Part shown: piece by piece, positions 42,868 to 54,214 of the stretch
Layout: each line of letters starts with the position of its first letter
Numbering within the stretch: position 1 is the first letter of the stretch
From: Bombus terrestris
Lineage: Eukaryota; Arthropoda; Insecta; Hymenoptera; Apidae
NCBI RefSeq assembly: GCF_910591885.1
Contig: NC_063285.1
Coordinates: forward strand, 1,984,001-2,048,000
DNA length: 64,000 bases
Direction: 5' to 3'
Program-made: the position numbers and the translations under genes
The notes under the pieces: model-generated
Told to the model about the DNA's origin: nothing
Seen by the model: the letters and a program-made list of their open reading frames with translations, nothing else
Databases searched by the model: none

Positions 42868-43037
42868 TGTATGTAGTATCGTGGAGAAAAAGGCCTAAGA
42901 TATCGGTCGAACCATAAACAATGTCGCGAGAGCCGAAGCGTCGTCGGGTCCATCAATGTGTCGTAGGTCCTTTCAAGTGAATAGTTTCGTAGAAAAGGCC
43001 CACGTGATCCTGGCCACGGGTGTCTGCGGAACACGGA
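42868..43037 (+). repeat. G4-family LTR fragment (first about 165 bp)
   Basis: TGTAGTATCGTGG start and the string CATCAATGTGTCGTAGG match the 5' part of the solo LTR at 33598-34112. It is truncated where Gypsy RT-RNase H coding begins. Confidence 0.75.
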
Positions 43038-44028
43038 ACGTTCTACCGACGTTTCATACCGGAGGCCACAAAAACACTTAAACCGCTTAATGATCTGTTA
43101 ACTGCAAACCTGTAAATTGCATCCGCTAAGGTTCGCAACGATATCTTTGACCCCCGCTCGGCAAAAATATAGCGCGTACGATCGCGAACTACTCGCAATA
43201 TACAGCGCAATCAAACACTTTCGACACACTTTAGAGGGCAGAAACTTCGTAGTATATACCGACCACAAACTTCTTACCTACGCGTTCAGACAAAAACTAG
43301 AAAAATATTCGCCCCGACAATTTCGATATCTAGACTACATCGGTCAATTCACCACCGACATACGTTACATAAAGGGTCTAGATAACAACGTAGCCGACGC
43401 TCTGTTCCGCATCGAAGCGATAGGAAAGTCAGTGAATCATTAAACTCTCGCCGCCGCGTAAGAAAACGACAACGAACTAAGCGACATCGTCAACTCCGGT
43501 ACAACCGCGTTACGGTTAATGAAGATACGCTTTCCTGATCACGACGCAGAAATATCCTGCCACATATCAGACGACATTGTAAGACCGTACGTACCGAAAT
43601 CCTTGAAGCGCGACGCATTTAATTCGCTCCACGGACTTTCCCATCCAGGGATACGTGCCACGCAAAAATTGGTGACGTCACGTTTCATTTGGCCGTCCGT
43701 AAATAAAGATTACCGGACTTGGGCACGACAATGTATCCCGTGTCAACGATGCAATGTCACCAGGCACTTATTCTCACCTGTCAGAACGTTCGAAACTTCT
43801 GCAGGCCGGTTCGAGCACATACACACATACTTTATCGCGATGCAATATTCACAAGGATATCGATATTGTTTAACGTGTATCGACCGTTTTTCGCGTTGGC
43901 CCGAAGCCATTTCCATCGTTGATATGGAAGCGACAACCCTTGCCTCGGTTCTCCTCTCTACACGAATAGCTTGTTTCGGCGTACCTTCGAAAATAACTAT
44001 CGATCAAGGACGCCGGTTCAAACTGGTA
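43038..44028 (+). pseudogene. Gypsy RT end - RNase H - integrase fragment (element F)
   Basis: It opens with FYRRFIPEATKTLKPLNDLL, the RT/RNase H border of Gypsy elements, then a damaged stretch, then RNase H (SAYDRELLAIYSAIKHFRH, YTDHKLLTYAF). The integrase has HGLSHPGIRATQKLV and CIPCQRCN (HHCC) and IDRFSRWPEAI with ITIDQGRRF; the third catalytic residue (Glu) is beyond the truncation at about 44028. Stops at 43441 and 43460. It is a different Gypsy lineage from G1-G3. Confidence 0.88.
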
Positions 44029-44055
44029 AACTGCAACCGGTAAAAACTGTAATTC

Positions 44056-44355
44056 CGACACAAAACATTGTATGGTTATGTCGTATCGTCACGTATCGGT
44101 ACTTTTGCCTAAGCCAGCCCGCACTCGAAGTCCATTGTTTATTGTGAACAACATACAAATGTAATACTCATCTACTGGTCAATAAATGTTATATAGAAAA
44201 AAAGCACTCGTTCTCATCCGATCACGAAAGTTAAGCAGCGCCAGGCACGGATAGTACTTAAATAGGTGACCGCTTGGTAACTCCGCGTGGTGAAAAACAA
44301 AACACCTTTTTGTTTTTCCAATCCTTTTTACTTCCCTTAATAATCTATTTTCAAT
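44056..44355 (+). repeat. 5S rRNA-bearing repeat, copy 2
   Basis: Same order as copy 1: ACACAAAACATTGTATGG, CACGTATCGGTACTTTTGCC, GTCAATAAATG, the 5S segment, then CCTTTTTG and a T-rich region with TAATCTATTTT. Opposite strand to copy 1. It directly follows the truncated Gypsy integrase. Confidence 0.75.
44204..44292 (+). rRNA. 5S rRNA-derived segment (5'-truncated)
   Basis: CTCGTTCTCATCCGATCACG, AGTTAAGCAGCGCCAGGC and GGTGACCGCTTGGTAACTC match 5S from about position 29 on. The 5' boundary is the same as in copy 1, which points to a fixed chimeric unit. The 3' end is more diverged. Confidence 0.85.
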
Positions 44356-44489
44356 AATCTATAATCTAAACATGAGGAAATAGAAATGTTATAGTATTAC
44401 ATGACTAATACCATATATAACACTCATTCTTGCATAAATTTTTTCAAATATTCTTTTTTTGTACATTAAAAGCAAATAAATCACTTATT

Positions 44490-46055
44490 TCAGCTAACGT
44501 TCATACCGCGCATAATGGAATCATTCTCGTCTGAAGGCAATTTGAGAGATGGGGTAGAGTTTGATTCTTTTGATGTAAAAATTTGATTCCTCTGTGGGAC
44601 ATGCTAGCAGAGTCCTTTTTAGAGATACTTTTTATTTTGTTTGCCCACTGTTGATTTATAATGTTTGCGAATTCTTGTTTTGACACAACTTTATTTTGTG
44701 CAAAAGGTACTTTAATTATTCTAAATCTTCTTTTTGATCGTAGGAATAGTTTTATTTTAGATTGTTAATATTGGATGGTATCAAGCTTTTGTCTCGTAAT
44801 TTTTTTTTTTTTTTTTTTTTATTATAGGTATAGGGCTCGAAAGCCGACTTTCTTACTTTATTTTTAGTACGGATTCTTGAAGAGCGGTTTGTATAAGTTT
44901 TTCTATTTTGTCTATAAATGAGACGATTTGCCTCTTGGTTAGGTTGACATTGTTGTGGATACTTAGGTCGCAGTACTTTTCGAGCTGATTTTGTAATTTT
45001 TTCTAGTTTATTTTTTTGTACTCGCACCTGGGTTCGTCACTCTGTGTTTCTAGGGTTAGGAAGTAAGATGTATTTTTATTTATCTGTAATACGGGAGCAT
45101 TATGGTCGCATTCGTAGTCTATAGTTTTGAGCCTGTTATTTGCCCGTAAATTAGGGAATTGTAATTGTGTGTCTCCAAGGCATATGTTTAGGTATGAGCC
45201 TTCTTTTGGGCAAGAGTCAATCCATTCTTCGTGCGTTTTTAATGATTGTTTTAGTTCAATTGTGTTTGTTGTTCATTTAGGGCTTTGAATATGCTTTTTT
45301 TGAAATCTTCGATAAGTTTATTACGGTATGGTTTGTTACGGATATGGTTTTAATTGGATTTGGATTTTGCATTACGCGTGGTAATAAATTTGTTCGATGT
45401 GATTGGTTTTTCAGAGACTTGGTTTCGGCTTATTCCTTGTCTTAGGATGGCTGAGAACTTTGGCTACGGGATGAATTTGCGGCTTATTTGAGCAACGCGT
45501 TTGTTTTTGATTCTTTGCATTTGATGATATTTTCGCAAAGTTTTTTGAAAGGTTTGCATAGAATTTTGGGCATCCTTCATACAAAGGATGTATCCGCAGT
45601 TTTTACGGTTCACGCAGTACACTTTGCCTTTGTTTACCGTGTCTTCCTTTCTGATTCTGCACTCGCTTGGACCGTGCGGCTCCGTGCAGTTTGCATTTGT
45701 GACATTGCGTTATGTCATTTTTTCTGACTTTATCCAATTTACCCTAAAGTAAATTAGACGGTTCAATTTTAGTAAGTAACTAATATTGCTTTGTGGGGAT
45801 ACTTGGATTATGTAATTTGGAAGCAATTCATTGTTTTCTATTGATCTTTTTATTGAGAAGTACCAATATTTTGTCAATTGTACGTCGGACATCTGTAGTG
45901 CTTGTAACTCTGCGAGTATCTTTGTCTCGAAGAAACTATTGTTTAGACCCTTTAGTAAGACCGTATGGTACTTCTTTGATTTGGATGTACATGCGTAAAC
46001 CCTGTCTTAGTTGCAATTACGATTTCTTTCGCTTTGTTAAAGACTGGTATACTTC
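44490..46055 (-). mobile_element. LINE B3: internal fragment with deleted endonuclease
   Basis: Collinear with B1 from about 30610 to 31275 (linker) and then, after a jump at about 45215, from about 31940 to 32830 (ORF1). The endonuclease region is missing by an internal deletion. Many small indels; no usable ORF. A T19 run lies at about 44803. It ends where the tail of LINE A3 begins. Confidence 0.8.
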
Positions 46056-46243
46056 GTTTTTTTTTCATTTATTTATTAAAATTCACAATTTGTCCAATTT
46101 GGACATTTGGTGGAATTTTTTAACGGTTAAATTATCATGTTGGTGGCTACCCCAGCGGGGTACCATCCTCGTGTTTCTTAGGTTATGTCCTTTATAAGGT
46201 CTGCTGGGTGCTTCCTTTTTAGTCTTCTGTCCATATTTATGGT

Positions 46244-48876
46244 TTAGTATGTTTCCGCAGCTAGCCGGTTTATGTGTGTTGCTATTCTTAATTTGTATTT
46301 CTCGGAGTATCTGCTAATTTCTTCCTTGACCGTTGGCATTCCCAGGTCCCTTCGTATATCTTCGTTTCTGACGTACCATGGTCCGTTTACTATTGTTCTG
46401 AGGATTTTAGCCTGTATTACCTCTATTTTGTTTATATGGCTCATTGCTGTCGTCCCCCATAGTGGTATTCCGTACGTTCAGATTGGTTTTATGATCGTTT
46501 TATATATTTTTAACTTGTTTTCTGTGCTTAGTTTGGATTTTCGGCTTGTTAGCCAATGCATTTGTCTTCTTGTTTTCTGTATTTTTTCTACTATTGATTT
46601 GATGTGTAGTTTCCAGGTGAGTTTTTGATCTAAGTGGAGTCCTAGGTATTTGACATGCTTTGTTTGCGTTATATGCGTGCCGTTCAATAGGATGTTTGGT
46701 GGTATCTTTTTCCGTAGCGTGAATGTAATATGGTTGCATTTATTGGGGTTTGCTTTTATTTGTTTTTCTTTTAGCCAATTTTCTATTTTTACGATATGTT
46801 CTTGTAGTATTTTGACTGCCGTTTCTGGGTTAGTATGCCTGACTAGTATAGCTGTGTCGTCCGCGAATGTCAATACTGTGCTGTTGGTAGTTGTTGGTAT
46901 GTTCGCCGTGTATAATGTGTATAGTATTGGGCCTAGGACGCTTCCTTGTGGTACCCCGGCCTTGATGTCTTTAACTTGAGAATGTGTGTCCTTGATTTTT
47001 ATTACGAAGGTTCTGCTGCTTAGGTAGGATTTTATTAAGTGGTGTATTTGCTCCGGGAATTGTTTCCTAATTGTTTGTAGTAGACTTTCATGGTTAATTT
47101 TATCGAATGCTTTCTCTATGTCTATAAAGAGGGCTGTGCAGTATTCCTTGTTTTCTAGTGCTACTATTATTTCGTTTATAAGCCTGTGTATTTGCTCTAT
47201 CGTGGAGTGTTTGTTTCTGAAACCAAATTGGTGATCCGGTATTAGTTTTTTTGTCTCTATTATTGTTTTTATCCGGCAATATATTATTTTTTCCAGTATT
47301 TTGGAAAATACTGGAAGCAGTGATATTGGTCTGTAAGATGCAGTTTGGTGCGGGTCTTTGCCTGGATTATGTAACATTTTGATCTGTGCTAATTTCCATG
47401 GTTTGGGGAAGTATTGAATTCTTAGAATTGCATTGAATATTATTGTCATTAGCCTTATTGCTTTTGGCGGAAGGTTTTTCAAGATTTAGCATTGATTAGG
47501 TCGATTCCTGGCGCTTTGTTGTTTTTTGTTTTATCAATTATGTTTCTAATTTCTTGTGCCGATGTTTTAGGTATGGTGTATTCCTTGTCGGATGTGGTAG
47601 TAGTGGTTTGCGGATCCTCCTCCGTATGTCTTTTGAGGTTGCTGTTGTTGATAATGTGTGGCGTGAATGTGTTGCAGAGGTGGTTGGAGAATTCTTCAGC
47701 TTGTTCTTCGTTGCTTCTTGCCCATGTGTTATCTGCTTTTCTGATTGCCGGGACGGGTATTATTGGCTTCCTTATTTTTTTCGCGGCTTTCCATAGTGAA
47801 TAGTTGGTGTTCTCGTGTGTGGAGAGTGTCCCTATGAACTTTGCGAATTCGTTATCGTTGTGCTCCTTTATTTTGTTTTTTATTTCCTTTGCAAGTTTGT
47901 TTAAGTGTTTTTTGTTTTCTCGGGTTCTGTATTTTTGCCATTTTGCTTTTGCTTTTCTTTTTTCTTTGATTTTGTCGAGTATTTCTTGCGGGATTGTTAT
48001 TGTTTGTCTGCTGGTTGGTTCGGGAATAGTGGTTGTCCTTGCTGCTTCCTGAATAGTTGCTGTCAATGTTGCTACTGCCTGTTCTATGTGTTTAGGAGTT
48101 TTTAACGGGATGTTGCAGTTTATTTTGCTTTCTATTATTTCTTTGAAAGTTTGCCATTTGGTGGTTTTATTGCATAGTGTTTCTGGTTTGCTATAGTGAA
48201 TTGGTTTGTTTCTGTATTCAATTATTATGGGTGTATGATCGGAGCTGAGCTCGAGGTTGGGTGTTATTTTTAGTTTATTTGTGTTTAGTCCCCTTGTAAC
48301 TGCAAAGTCCAGAAGATCTGGTTTTTTGTTCAGGTCAGTCGGCCAATGTGTCGGTGTTCCTGTGGATAATATATTCAGGTGATTATTTCTAATGTATTTT
48401 TCCAGTGTTCTGCCTCGAGGTGTAATGTTTCTTGACCCCCAAAGCGTGTGCTTTGAGTTGTAGTCTCCCGTTGCGATGTACTTGTCCCCTAGGTCCTGGA
48501 AGTATTCTTCCCACATTTGTGTTGTTATTTTGTGTCGCGGAGGCACATATACTGCTGACAACTGGAAGTAGTTGCTGCTAGTTTGAACTGTCACAGTGGT
48601 TGCTTGTAAATATTCTTTGTTAACTTGGCTGTGTAGATAATGTTTGATATCGTTTCTGACTATCACTGCTGTCCCTCCGTGAGCTTTTCCTGAGGGGTGT
48701 TTGGTATCATTTATGGTGTAGTATGATATTTTCAAATAGCTTTTTGTAGTGAAGTGTGTTTCTGAGACAAGTAGTATGTCTATATTATTATTGTATATGA
48801 ATGTTTTAGTTTCTATGGCCCGTTGTTGTAGGCCGTTTGAGTTCCAGACTGCTATTTTTAGAGTGTCCGTTTTTAT
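46244..48876 (-). pseudogene. LINE A3 ORF2 (endonuclease - RT), one main frameshift
   Basis: Endonuclease and linker are open for over 400 codons (to 47479): IAVWNSNGLQQR, LLVSETHFTTKSY, ATGDYNSKHTLWGS, LSSDHTPIIIEY. RT is open from 47482 to 46478: KMLHNPGKDPHQTASYRPIS, FIDIEKAFDKINHESL, AGVPQGSVLGPILY, catalytic FADDTAI, YLGLHLDQKLTWKLH. The C-terminal part (46444-46244) follows after a stop at about 46478. A one-base deletion at about 47478 separates endonuclease and RT and is shared with A2. There is no ATG before WNSNGL. Confidence 0.93.
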
Positions 48877-49325
48877 TTTTTGCTTAGCACGTTTGTAATT
48901 AGTTGTAGCATGACTGTGATTTGTTGGGTTTGCTGTTTGAGTACTGCGTTTTGTTCACTTATCATTCTGGTTAGCATTTCGGTGTTCTTCGTGGATTGTT
49001 TGAGCAGTTCTTTGATTTCTGCAGTGTCATTGTTACTATTGCTGTGGTACTGGTTGTGTGTATGTGTTGGTTGGCTGGTTACTTGAGCATAGCTTAGACC
49101 ACCAATGGTGTTGGTGCTGATAGGTTTGGTGTTTATTGCTTGCTCTGTATTCGGTATTATTTCTGGTTTTGTGCTGTCCTGATGGGTTTGTGTGTTAGTG
49201 CTTGTCCTGCTTCGTAGGGGCGGGAACAGTTTACGTTGTAATTGTTTTCTTACTTCACATCCTTTATAGCTGGCTGGGTGGTTTCCGTTACAGTTGAAGC
49301 ATTTAACTTTTTCTATTTTTCCAGA
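48873..49325 (-). pseudogene. LINE A3 ORF1, 5'-truncated
   Basis: Retains one knuckle, KCFNCNGNHPASYKGC, followed by the Gln/Asn-rich tail (LSYAQVTSQPTHTHNQYH) and the terminal LSKK stop in the conserved junction. Missing N-terminal half. Confidence 0.88.
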
Positions 49326-49334
49326 ATATGATGC

Positions 49335-49455
49335 CCACCTTATGTTCACGAGTTAAATGGAACAGCTGAGCGCTACAATAGAACAATCATGAATTCCGCG
49401 AGATGCTTATTACATAATTCAAAACTAAATATTAAATATTGGCCGGAAATAGTTA
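49335..49455 (+). pseudogene. Copia-2 integrase fragment, left of the nested element
   Basis: Codons HELNGTAERYNRTIMNSARC and NSKLNIKYWPEIV match the Glu-bearing end of a Copia integrase core. The frame continues at 54513 with RTAAYLKNRTISKMYES once the nested Copia-1 element (49456-54507) and its duplication are removed. Confidence 0.85.
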
Positions 49456-49743
49456 TGTTGAGGTTATTCGTTATATAAAGAGAGAACGCGTGGATAAAGT
49501 GTAAAATACAAAATATATTTGATTTAATAGTGAAATACAGAAATACAATTTGAGCTGGTCCAGATCCGCACGCTAGCAATGGTACTTTACAACTGAAAAC
49601 CCCGAAGCCAATGTCGCCTGTCTACTGTTTATGGTTTGCCTCCCTGCTATTCTTTTGTCTATATACTGTCGATGGCTTCAGCGCTTGAGAAAGCTAAAAA
49701 GACGAGATGTGGAGTTTTCCTAGAAGTGGCGACCACTTCAACA
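49456..49743 (-). repeat. Copia-1 3' LTR (288 bp)
   Basis: On the minus strand TGTTGAAGTGGTCGCC ... CCTCAACA. It is preceded by a purine tract (TTTTGGGGAGGG, polypurine tract). It pairs with 54215-54507 and is flanked by AGTTA on the outside. Confidence 0.9.
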
Positions 49744-49999
49744 CCCTCCCCAAAACTCTACATCCCAACAAACAATTATATCTTAATATTTTTCTAACTC
49801 TCGTCGTAAATATCTGAACCTTGATTTTGTCAATGTCTTCACAAATACATTTTCCAGCTGCCTTTCTCTTTTCCATTCAAATTAATTTATTACTAAAAAC
49901 AAATTACGAGAAGACTAAACAGATCATGTAGAGTTTTTTTTTTTAGAAGTGATAGTCACTTCGACACCCTCCCTAAAAACTCTACATCTCTATAAACAA
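49744..49999 (-). other. Duplicated, chimeric 3' end of Copia-1
   Basis: After the RNase H stop at 50000 a first polypurine tract (TTTTTAGGGAGGG) and a short LTR start TGTCGAAGTGACTATC appear, cut off at about 49900. Then a second, diverged RNase H end (codons CEDIDKIKV... similar to the first) with its own purine tract leads into the 3' LTR. It looks like two related Copia ends joined in series. Confidence 0.65.
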
Positions 50000-50643
50000 T
50001 TACCTCTTAACATCTTTTTTATTTTTCAAACCTAACTTTTGTCTTAAATATTCAAATCTTGGTTTTGACAACGCCTTTGTACATATATCTGCCAGTTGCT
50101 CTTCGTTTGTTACATATGTTTCATCAATTTCGCCTCTATTGTATAAATCTCGCAAGAAATAATATCTTACGTCAATATGCTTACGTCTTTGGTGGAATTC
50201 TGGAATCTTAATTAATTTTACGGCACTAGTATTGTCTATACGTAGCATATACTTAAAGATCTCTATTTTACGTTCAAAAAATATTTTCTTTAGCCACATA
50301 ATTTCTTTCGCTCCTGAGACTGCACTGACATACTCAGCTTCTGTTGTGAATAGAGCTACACATTGTTTTCGCTCACATTGCCATGTAATGGCCGCATTCG
50401 CATACTTACATACAACGCCTGATGTCGACTTTCTTGTTTCTTTGTCGCCTGCATAGTCAGCATCGCTAAAGGTTTCCAGACCGCCTGCTTTGTATATAAG
50501 AATCCCATGTCTGCGGTCCCTTTTATCTAGCGCAAAATTCGTTTGACTAATTTCCACTGATACTCGTTTGGATTCTCTAAATGTCTCGACGCTATTGCAC
50601 GCTAATGTCTGGCCTACTTACGGTTTGTTAAAATATTAAGTTT
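50000..50643 (-). pseudogene. Copia-1 RNase H (left arm)
   Basis: 185-codon frame with ETFSDADYAGDKETRKSTSG, CVALFTTEAEYVSAVSGAKE and QLADICTKALSKPRFEYLR, all diagnostic for Copia RNase H. The upstream codons (RHLENPNEYQWK) reach the solo LTR at 50643. The part from 50492 upward is also in the right arm; the C-terminal end is not. Confidence 0.9.
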
Positions 50644-50887
50644 TGTTGGGAATATGATACATTTACACTGTACATGTGAATGTGTGTGTAATCGTCAGAG
50701 GACGTCCGGGTCTTGATTGAGACAAAAGACAAGAGCAGTCGTTAGAAGTATCTGGAAGAGTCGGTTGACAACAAGCGTGCGTGCGAGTAGCATTTTGAGG
50801 TCTTAAGAGTATAAGATATATGTGTAACAGTTGTGTGCTAAGTAAAGGGAATTATATGTATTTCCGAATCCATTCTATATCTTTTCA
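50644..50887. repeat. 244-bp solo LTR inside Copia-1 (left arm)
   Basis: TGTTGGGAATATGATAC ... CTATATCTTTTCA, flanked by the duplication AGTTT (50639-50643 and 50888-50892). Copia coding (REAVGNL / ILTNR) is continuous if it is removed. An identical insertion lies in the right arm. Confidence 0.88.
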
Positions 50888-51546
50888 AGTTTCCTACGGC
50901 TTCTCTGTATGGTGCGTTACAATCATTATTGTCTATGTTATTTTTGCTCCAATTAGTCTCGATAGGTGTAGAAACACTGTTTGATGAATGAGAAAATGAA
51001 TGATGAATATTGAAAAATGAAAAATGAATATTGAACCATCTTTTAATCTATTAATTTCAAGTCCAAGAAAACTCTTTACTTCTTTCGAACTCATAATTTT
51101 GAATTCTTTATTTAAATCACTGAAAAATTTATCGATTAGAGATTTGTCTGAAGCTGCTACCAATCCATTGTCTACGTATATGGTCATCAGCATTAATTTG
51201 TCATCTTCTGTATAAATATAAAAACAAGGATCTGCGTTACTCTGATAGAATTTTACAACATCTTGGAGACTGCTTTAAGCCATATAGACTTTTTAGTAAT
51301 TTATAAACGCGATTCGTAACCATCATCATAACCTTTAGGTTGTTTCATATAGATCTCTTCTTTCAGACTTCCATATAAAAATGCGGTTTTAATGTCAAAC
51401 TGTTCAAAGTGTAAATTATTTTTGGCAGCAATACCGAGCATTAATCTAATTGTGTCAAACCGAGCAACGGGACTATAGGTTTCCTTATAATCTATGCCTT
51501 CTTTCTGTGAATACCGTTTTATTACAAGTCGCGCTCTGTATCGTTC
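50888..51546 (-). pseudogene. Copia-1 reverse transcriptase (left arm), active-site change
   Basis: Readable pieces: FDTIRLMLGIAAK, FDIKTAFLYGSLKEEIYMKQ, then after a frameshift near 51280 MTIYVDNGLVAASDK. The catalytic box is YVDN where Copia RTs have YVDD, so the second Asp is lost. A short AATATTCA-type duplication near 50995-51030 disrupts the following codons. Confidence 0.88.
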
Positions 51547-53242
51547 CTAATTGTCCGGATTTAGCTTTACCGTTAAAACCCACCTATTACTAAGTATCTT
51601 TTGATCTTTTGGTTTTTCTACAAGAATCCACGTCTTATTTTCGTAGTGCGATTTCATTTCATCATTCATAACCGTTTCCCATAACTCTTTCTTTTCAGAT
51701 CTCATCGCTTCGTTAAAATCCACCGGTAATTTTTCCGCTACGTACGTTACTGGGCTACCATAAAAATCGGTTCGTTTGATCTTACCTCTATCTCTCAATT
51801 GTCTCACATTCTCGCTAGTTATAAAAGGTTGTTTTTCAGGTTCACTCTCTGCACTTTCGTACTTACATGCTCTATCGCTCTGTGCATACACATCTTCGCG
51901 TTCCACAATTTTCGGTAAACTTAAATTAACACATTTTCCAGTTTCTAGTTCGGGCTTAAATATTACGTCACGGCTCAATATTACATTTCTTACGGTCGGC
52001 ACGTACACTCGATAGCCTCGTCCGTCATCTAGATAGCCTACCAAATATCCTTTGTTAGCCTTTTTGTCCAATTTTCTTCTCTTTTCCGCAGGTATGTGTG
52101 CAAAGCACTCAGTACCAAAAACCCTAAACTTTTCTACATCTGGCGGTTTCCCGTACCACAGTTCATATGGTGTTTTCTTGTCTTGTCTTGTCGGCCCGGT
52201 CTTATTTATGACATGCACTGCAGTGTTCATGGCTTCGGCCCATAAAAACAGCGGTAGATTAGATTTCGAATATAACATCGACCGTCCTGCTTCTACTATT
52301 GTTCTATTTTCTCTTTCTGCGACGCCATTCTGTTCAGGAGTGTATGGGACGTTAATCGTATGTTTAATTCCCTGACTTCTTAAAAATTCTTTAACCTCTT
52401 TATTTTTGAATTCTTTCCCTCCATCACTATGAATTTCCTTGATCTTATCATTGAATTGTTTTTCGACTTCTAGGCAAAAAGTTCTTAACTTTTCGATTAC
52501 TTCTGACTTATGTCGTAAGAAGTAAATCTTTGTGAATTTAGAAAAATCATCTTTAAACGCAAGAAAATACAATTTCTTGCCTAATGACTCGACTTCCATA
52601 GGTCCACATACATCCGTATAAATAATTTCGCGAGGTTTAGTCGCACGCTTGATTTTCTCGTGAAAACTCGATCTATGATGTTTCCCGTACGCGCAACCTT
52701 CACAGAAAAAGTTACTATCCTCTACAACTTTTATATTCGAATTCTTTAAAAAATCCTTAACGCGTCTGATGTTTCGATGACATAGCCGTTCGTGCCATAA
52801 CTGCAGTGTGCCCGCGTTTGACTCCGCTCTATTGCTAAGATTACAAACTGACGGTATGATAACTCGCATATCGACCTTATATAAATTTCCGATAACAGAA
52901 CCCCTTGCTATTATTTTCTGATTCTGTAAAAACATACAGTTTATCCCTTCCCTTAAGATACAGAAATCTATGCCTCTTCTTGTGACGGATCTAATGGAAA
53001 ATAGATTTCTTTTCATACCTGGTACATACAAGACGTCGTTCATTGTACATGCTACCCATTTGCCGTCCACAAAAGTCTCTACCTTGATTTTTCCTTTGCC
53101 GTACGCATCCATGAACGGTACCATCGCCGATTTCTATCTTCACCGTGTTATCGAATTTTTCGAAGACGCTAAACCATTCTTGTCGTCCTGTCATGTGATT
53201 CGTAGCTCCTGAGTCGATTATCCAAGCATCATGGTTTGCCAC
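51547..53242 (-). pseudogene. Copia-1 protease end and integrase (left arm)
   Basis: 53242-53130: AWIIDSGATNHMT, the Copia protease active site (DSGA). A frameshift near 53120 leads into a 525-codon frame (53124-51547): pre-integrase LWHERLCHRN and CEGCAYGKHH (HHCC), integrase YTDVCGPMEVES, EIHSDGGKEFKN and NGVAERENRTIVEA (DDE), then the start of RT (KTWILVEKPKD, RWVLTVKLNPDN) to a TAG at 51547. A single stop separates it from the rest of RT. Confidence 0.92.
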
Positions 53243-53360
53243 TTGTATCGTTGAGGTGCTTCCTAATAGACCAATTCCGCTGTGATCTCGATTTTCATTT
53301 CTGGGTTCCTAGTTGTCTCTACTGTTGTTTCCTTTCTTATTTTTAAACCAATTTTTGTTA

Positions 53361-54056
53361 TTATTTCCTTTTCCATTCGCATGTAAAGCATCTAAAACAA
53401 TCCTTCTTTAGATGGCCACCTTTTCCACAGTTGAAACAGCTTGGTCCTTGTTTCTCGTATTCAGGTTTGCTTGACTGCTTCTGCTGTTCCCTTTTGTAAT
53501 TGTTGCCTTTTGTTACCAGAGCCACCGATGTTTCCTGGTCGTCTTTCTTCCATGTGATTTCTTCCGCCATCAACCTGGTACTAAGCCTGTCTAAGGTCTT
53601 CTTTTCTTCTTCCACCGAATCCCACGCACTGTGAAAATGGTCAAATTTGTTCGGTAACACCGATAAAATGCGTGTTATCAGCATTTTCTCGCCAATTTCG
53701 CTCCCAAGAGCTTTCATCTTCGCCGCTATCAATTCCAACTTTGATAAGTTGTAAGATACATTTTCAGATTCTTCCTATTTAAAATTGAAGAAATGCTTCT
53801 GGACCATACTTAGATTCTCATCCGACTTCATGTCATATACTGTATTCAACTTTTTCCACATTTCATGTGCTGTTGTGCAACATAAAAGAAGATCCAACGG
53901 TTTCCTTCCTACTGAGGTCACAATTAATTTTCTCGCTAACCGATTAGCCTTAAAAAATTTTCTACGGGCGATTTCTTTCTCCGCATTGTTACCTGGATGA
54001 CACAGATTCCCTTCACACATGTTGATCAGGTCATCTTCCTCCAAAAGTGTATGCAT
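53361..54056 (-). pseudogene. Copia-1 gag (left arm), in-frame stop
   Basis: 54056-53775: HTLLEEDDLINMCEGNL to VQKHFFNFK, then a TAG; 53738-53361 continues in frame ELIAAKMKALGSEIGEKM and SVLPNKFDHFHSAWDS, ending with the knuckle CFNCGKGGHLKKDC. UBN2-type Copia gag. The N-terminal codons lie upstream towards 54115 (ATGGAATCAGCAAG). Confidence 0.9.
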
Positions 54057-54214
54057 GACAAAACGCCACTGGAGTCAGTTTTCTCCGCCACGTAACATCT
54101 TCGCACTTGCTGATTCCATTTTAGCACTATCACTTACTTTACTAAGCACAATACTTTGACAATTTATTCACTTCGCGTTACTATCTTACACTTTACAGCC
54201 CTGGGCCCATAACC

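Larger units (their letters stand above)
46056..49330 (-). mobile_element. LINE A3: 5'-truncated, well-preserved Jockey-clade LINE
   Basis: The 3' end with poly(A) is at about 46056 (minus strand). ORF2 is almost complete; ORF1 is cut inside the knuckle region at about 49322. 3' UTR, RT and linker are nearly identical to A2. The 5' edge joins a Copia integrase fragment at about 49330, so A3 is probably inserted into that element. Confidence 0.93.
50492..54084 (-). repeat. Left arm of the 3,593-bp inverted repeat
   Basis: Internal part of Copia-1; partner at 56366-59958. The spacer between the arms is 2,281 bp and holds the Copia-1 5' LTR, Copia-2 and LINE C1 sequence. Confidence 0.95.
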
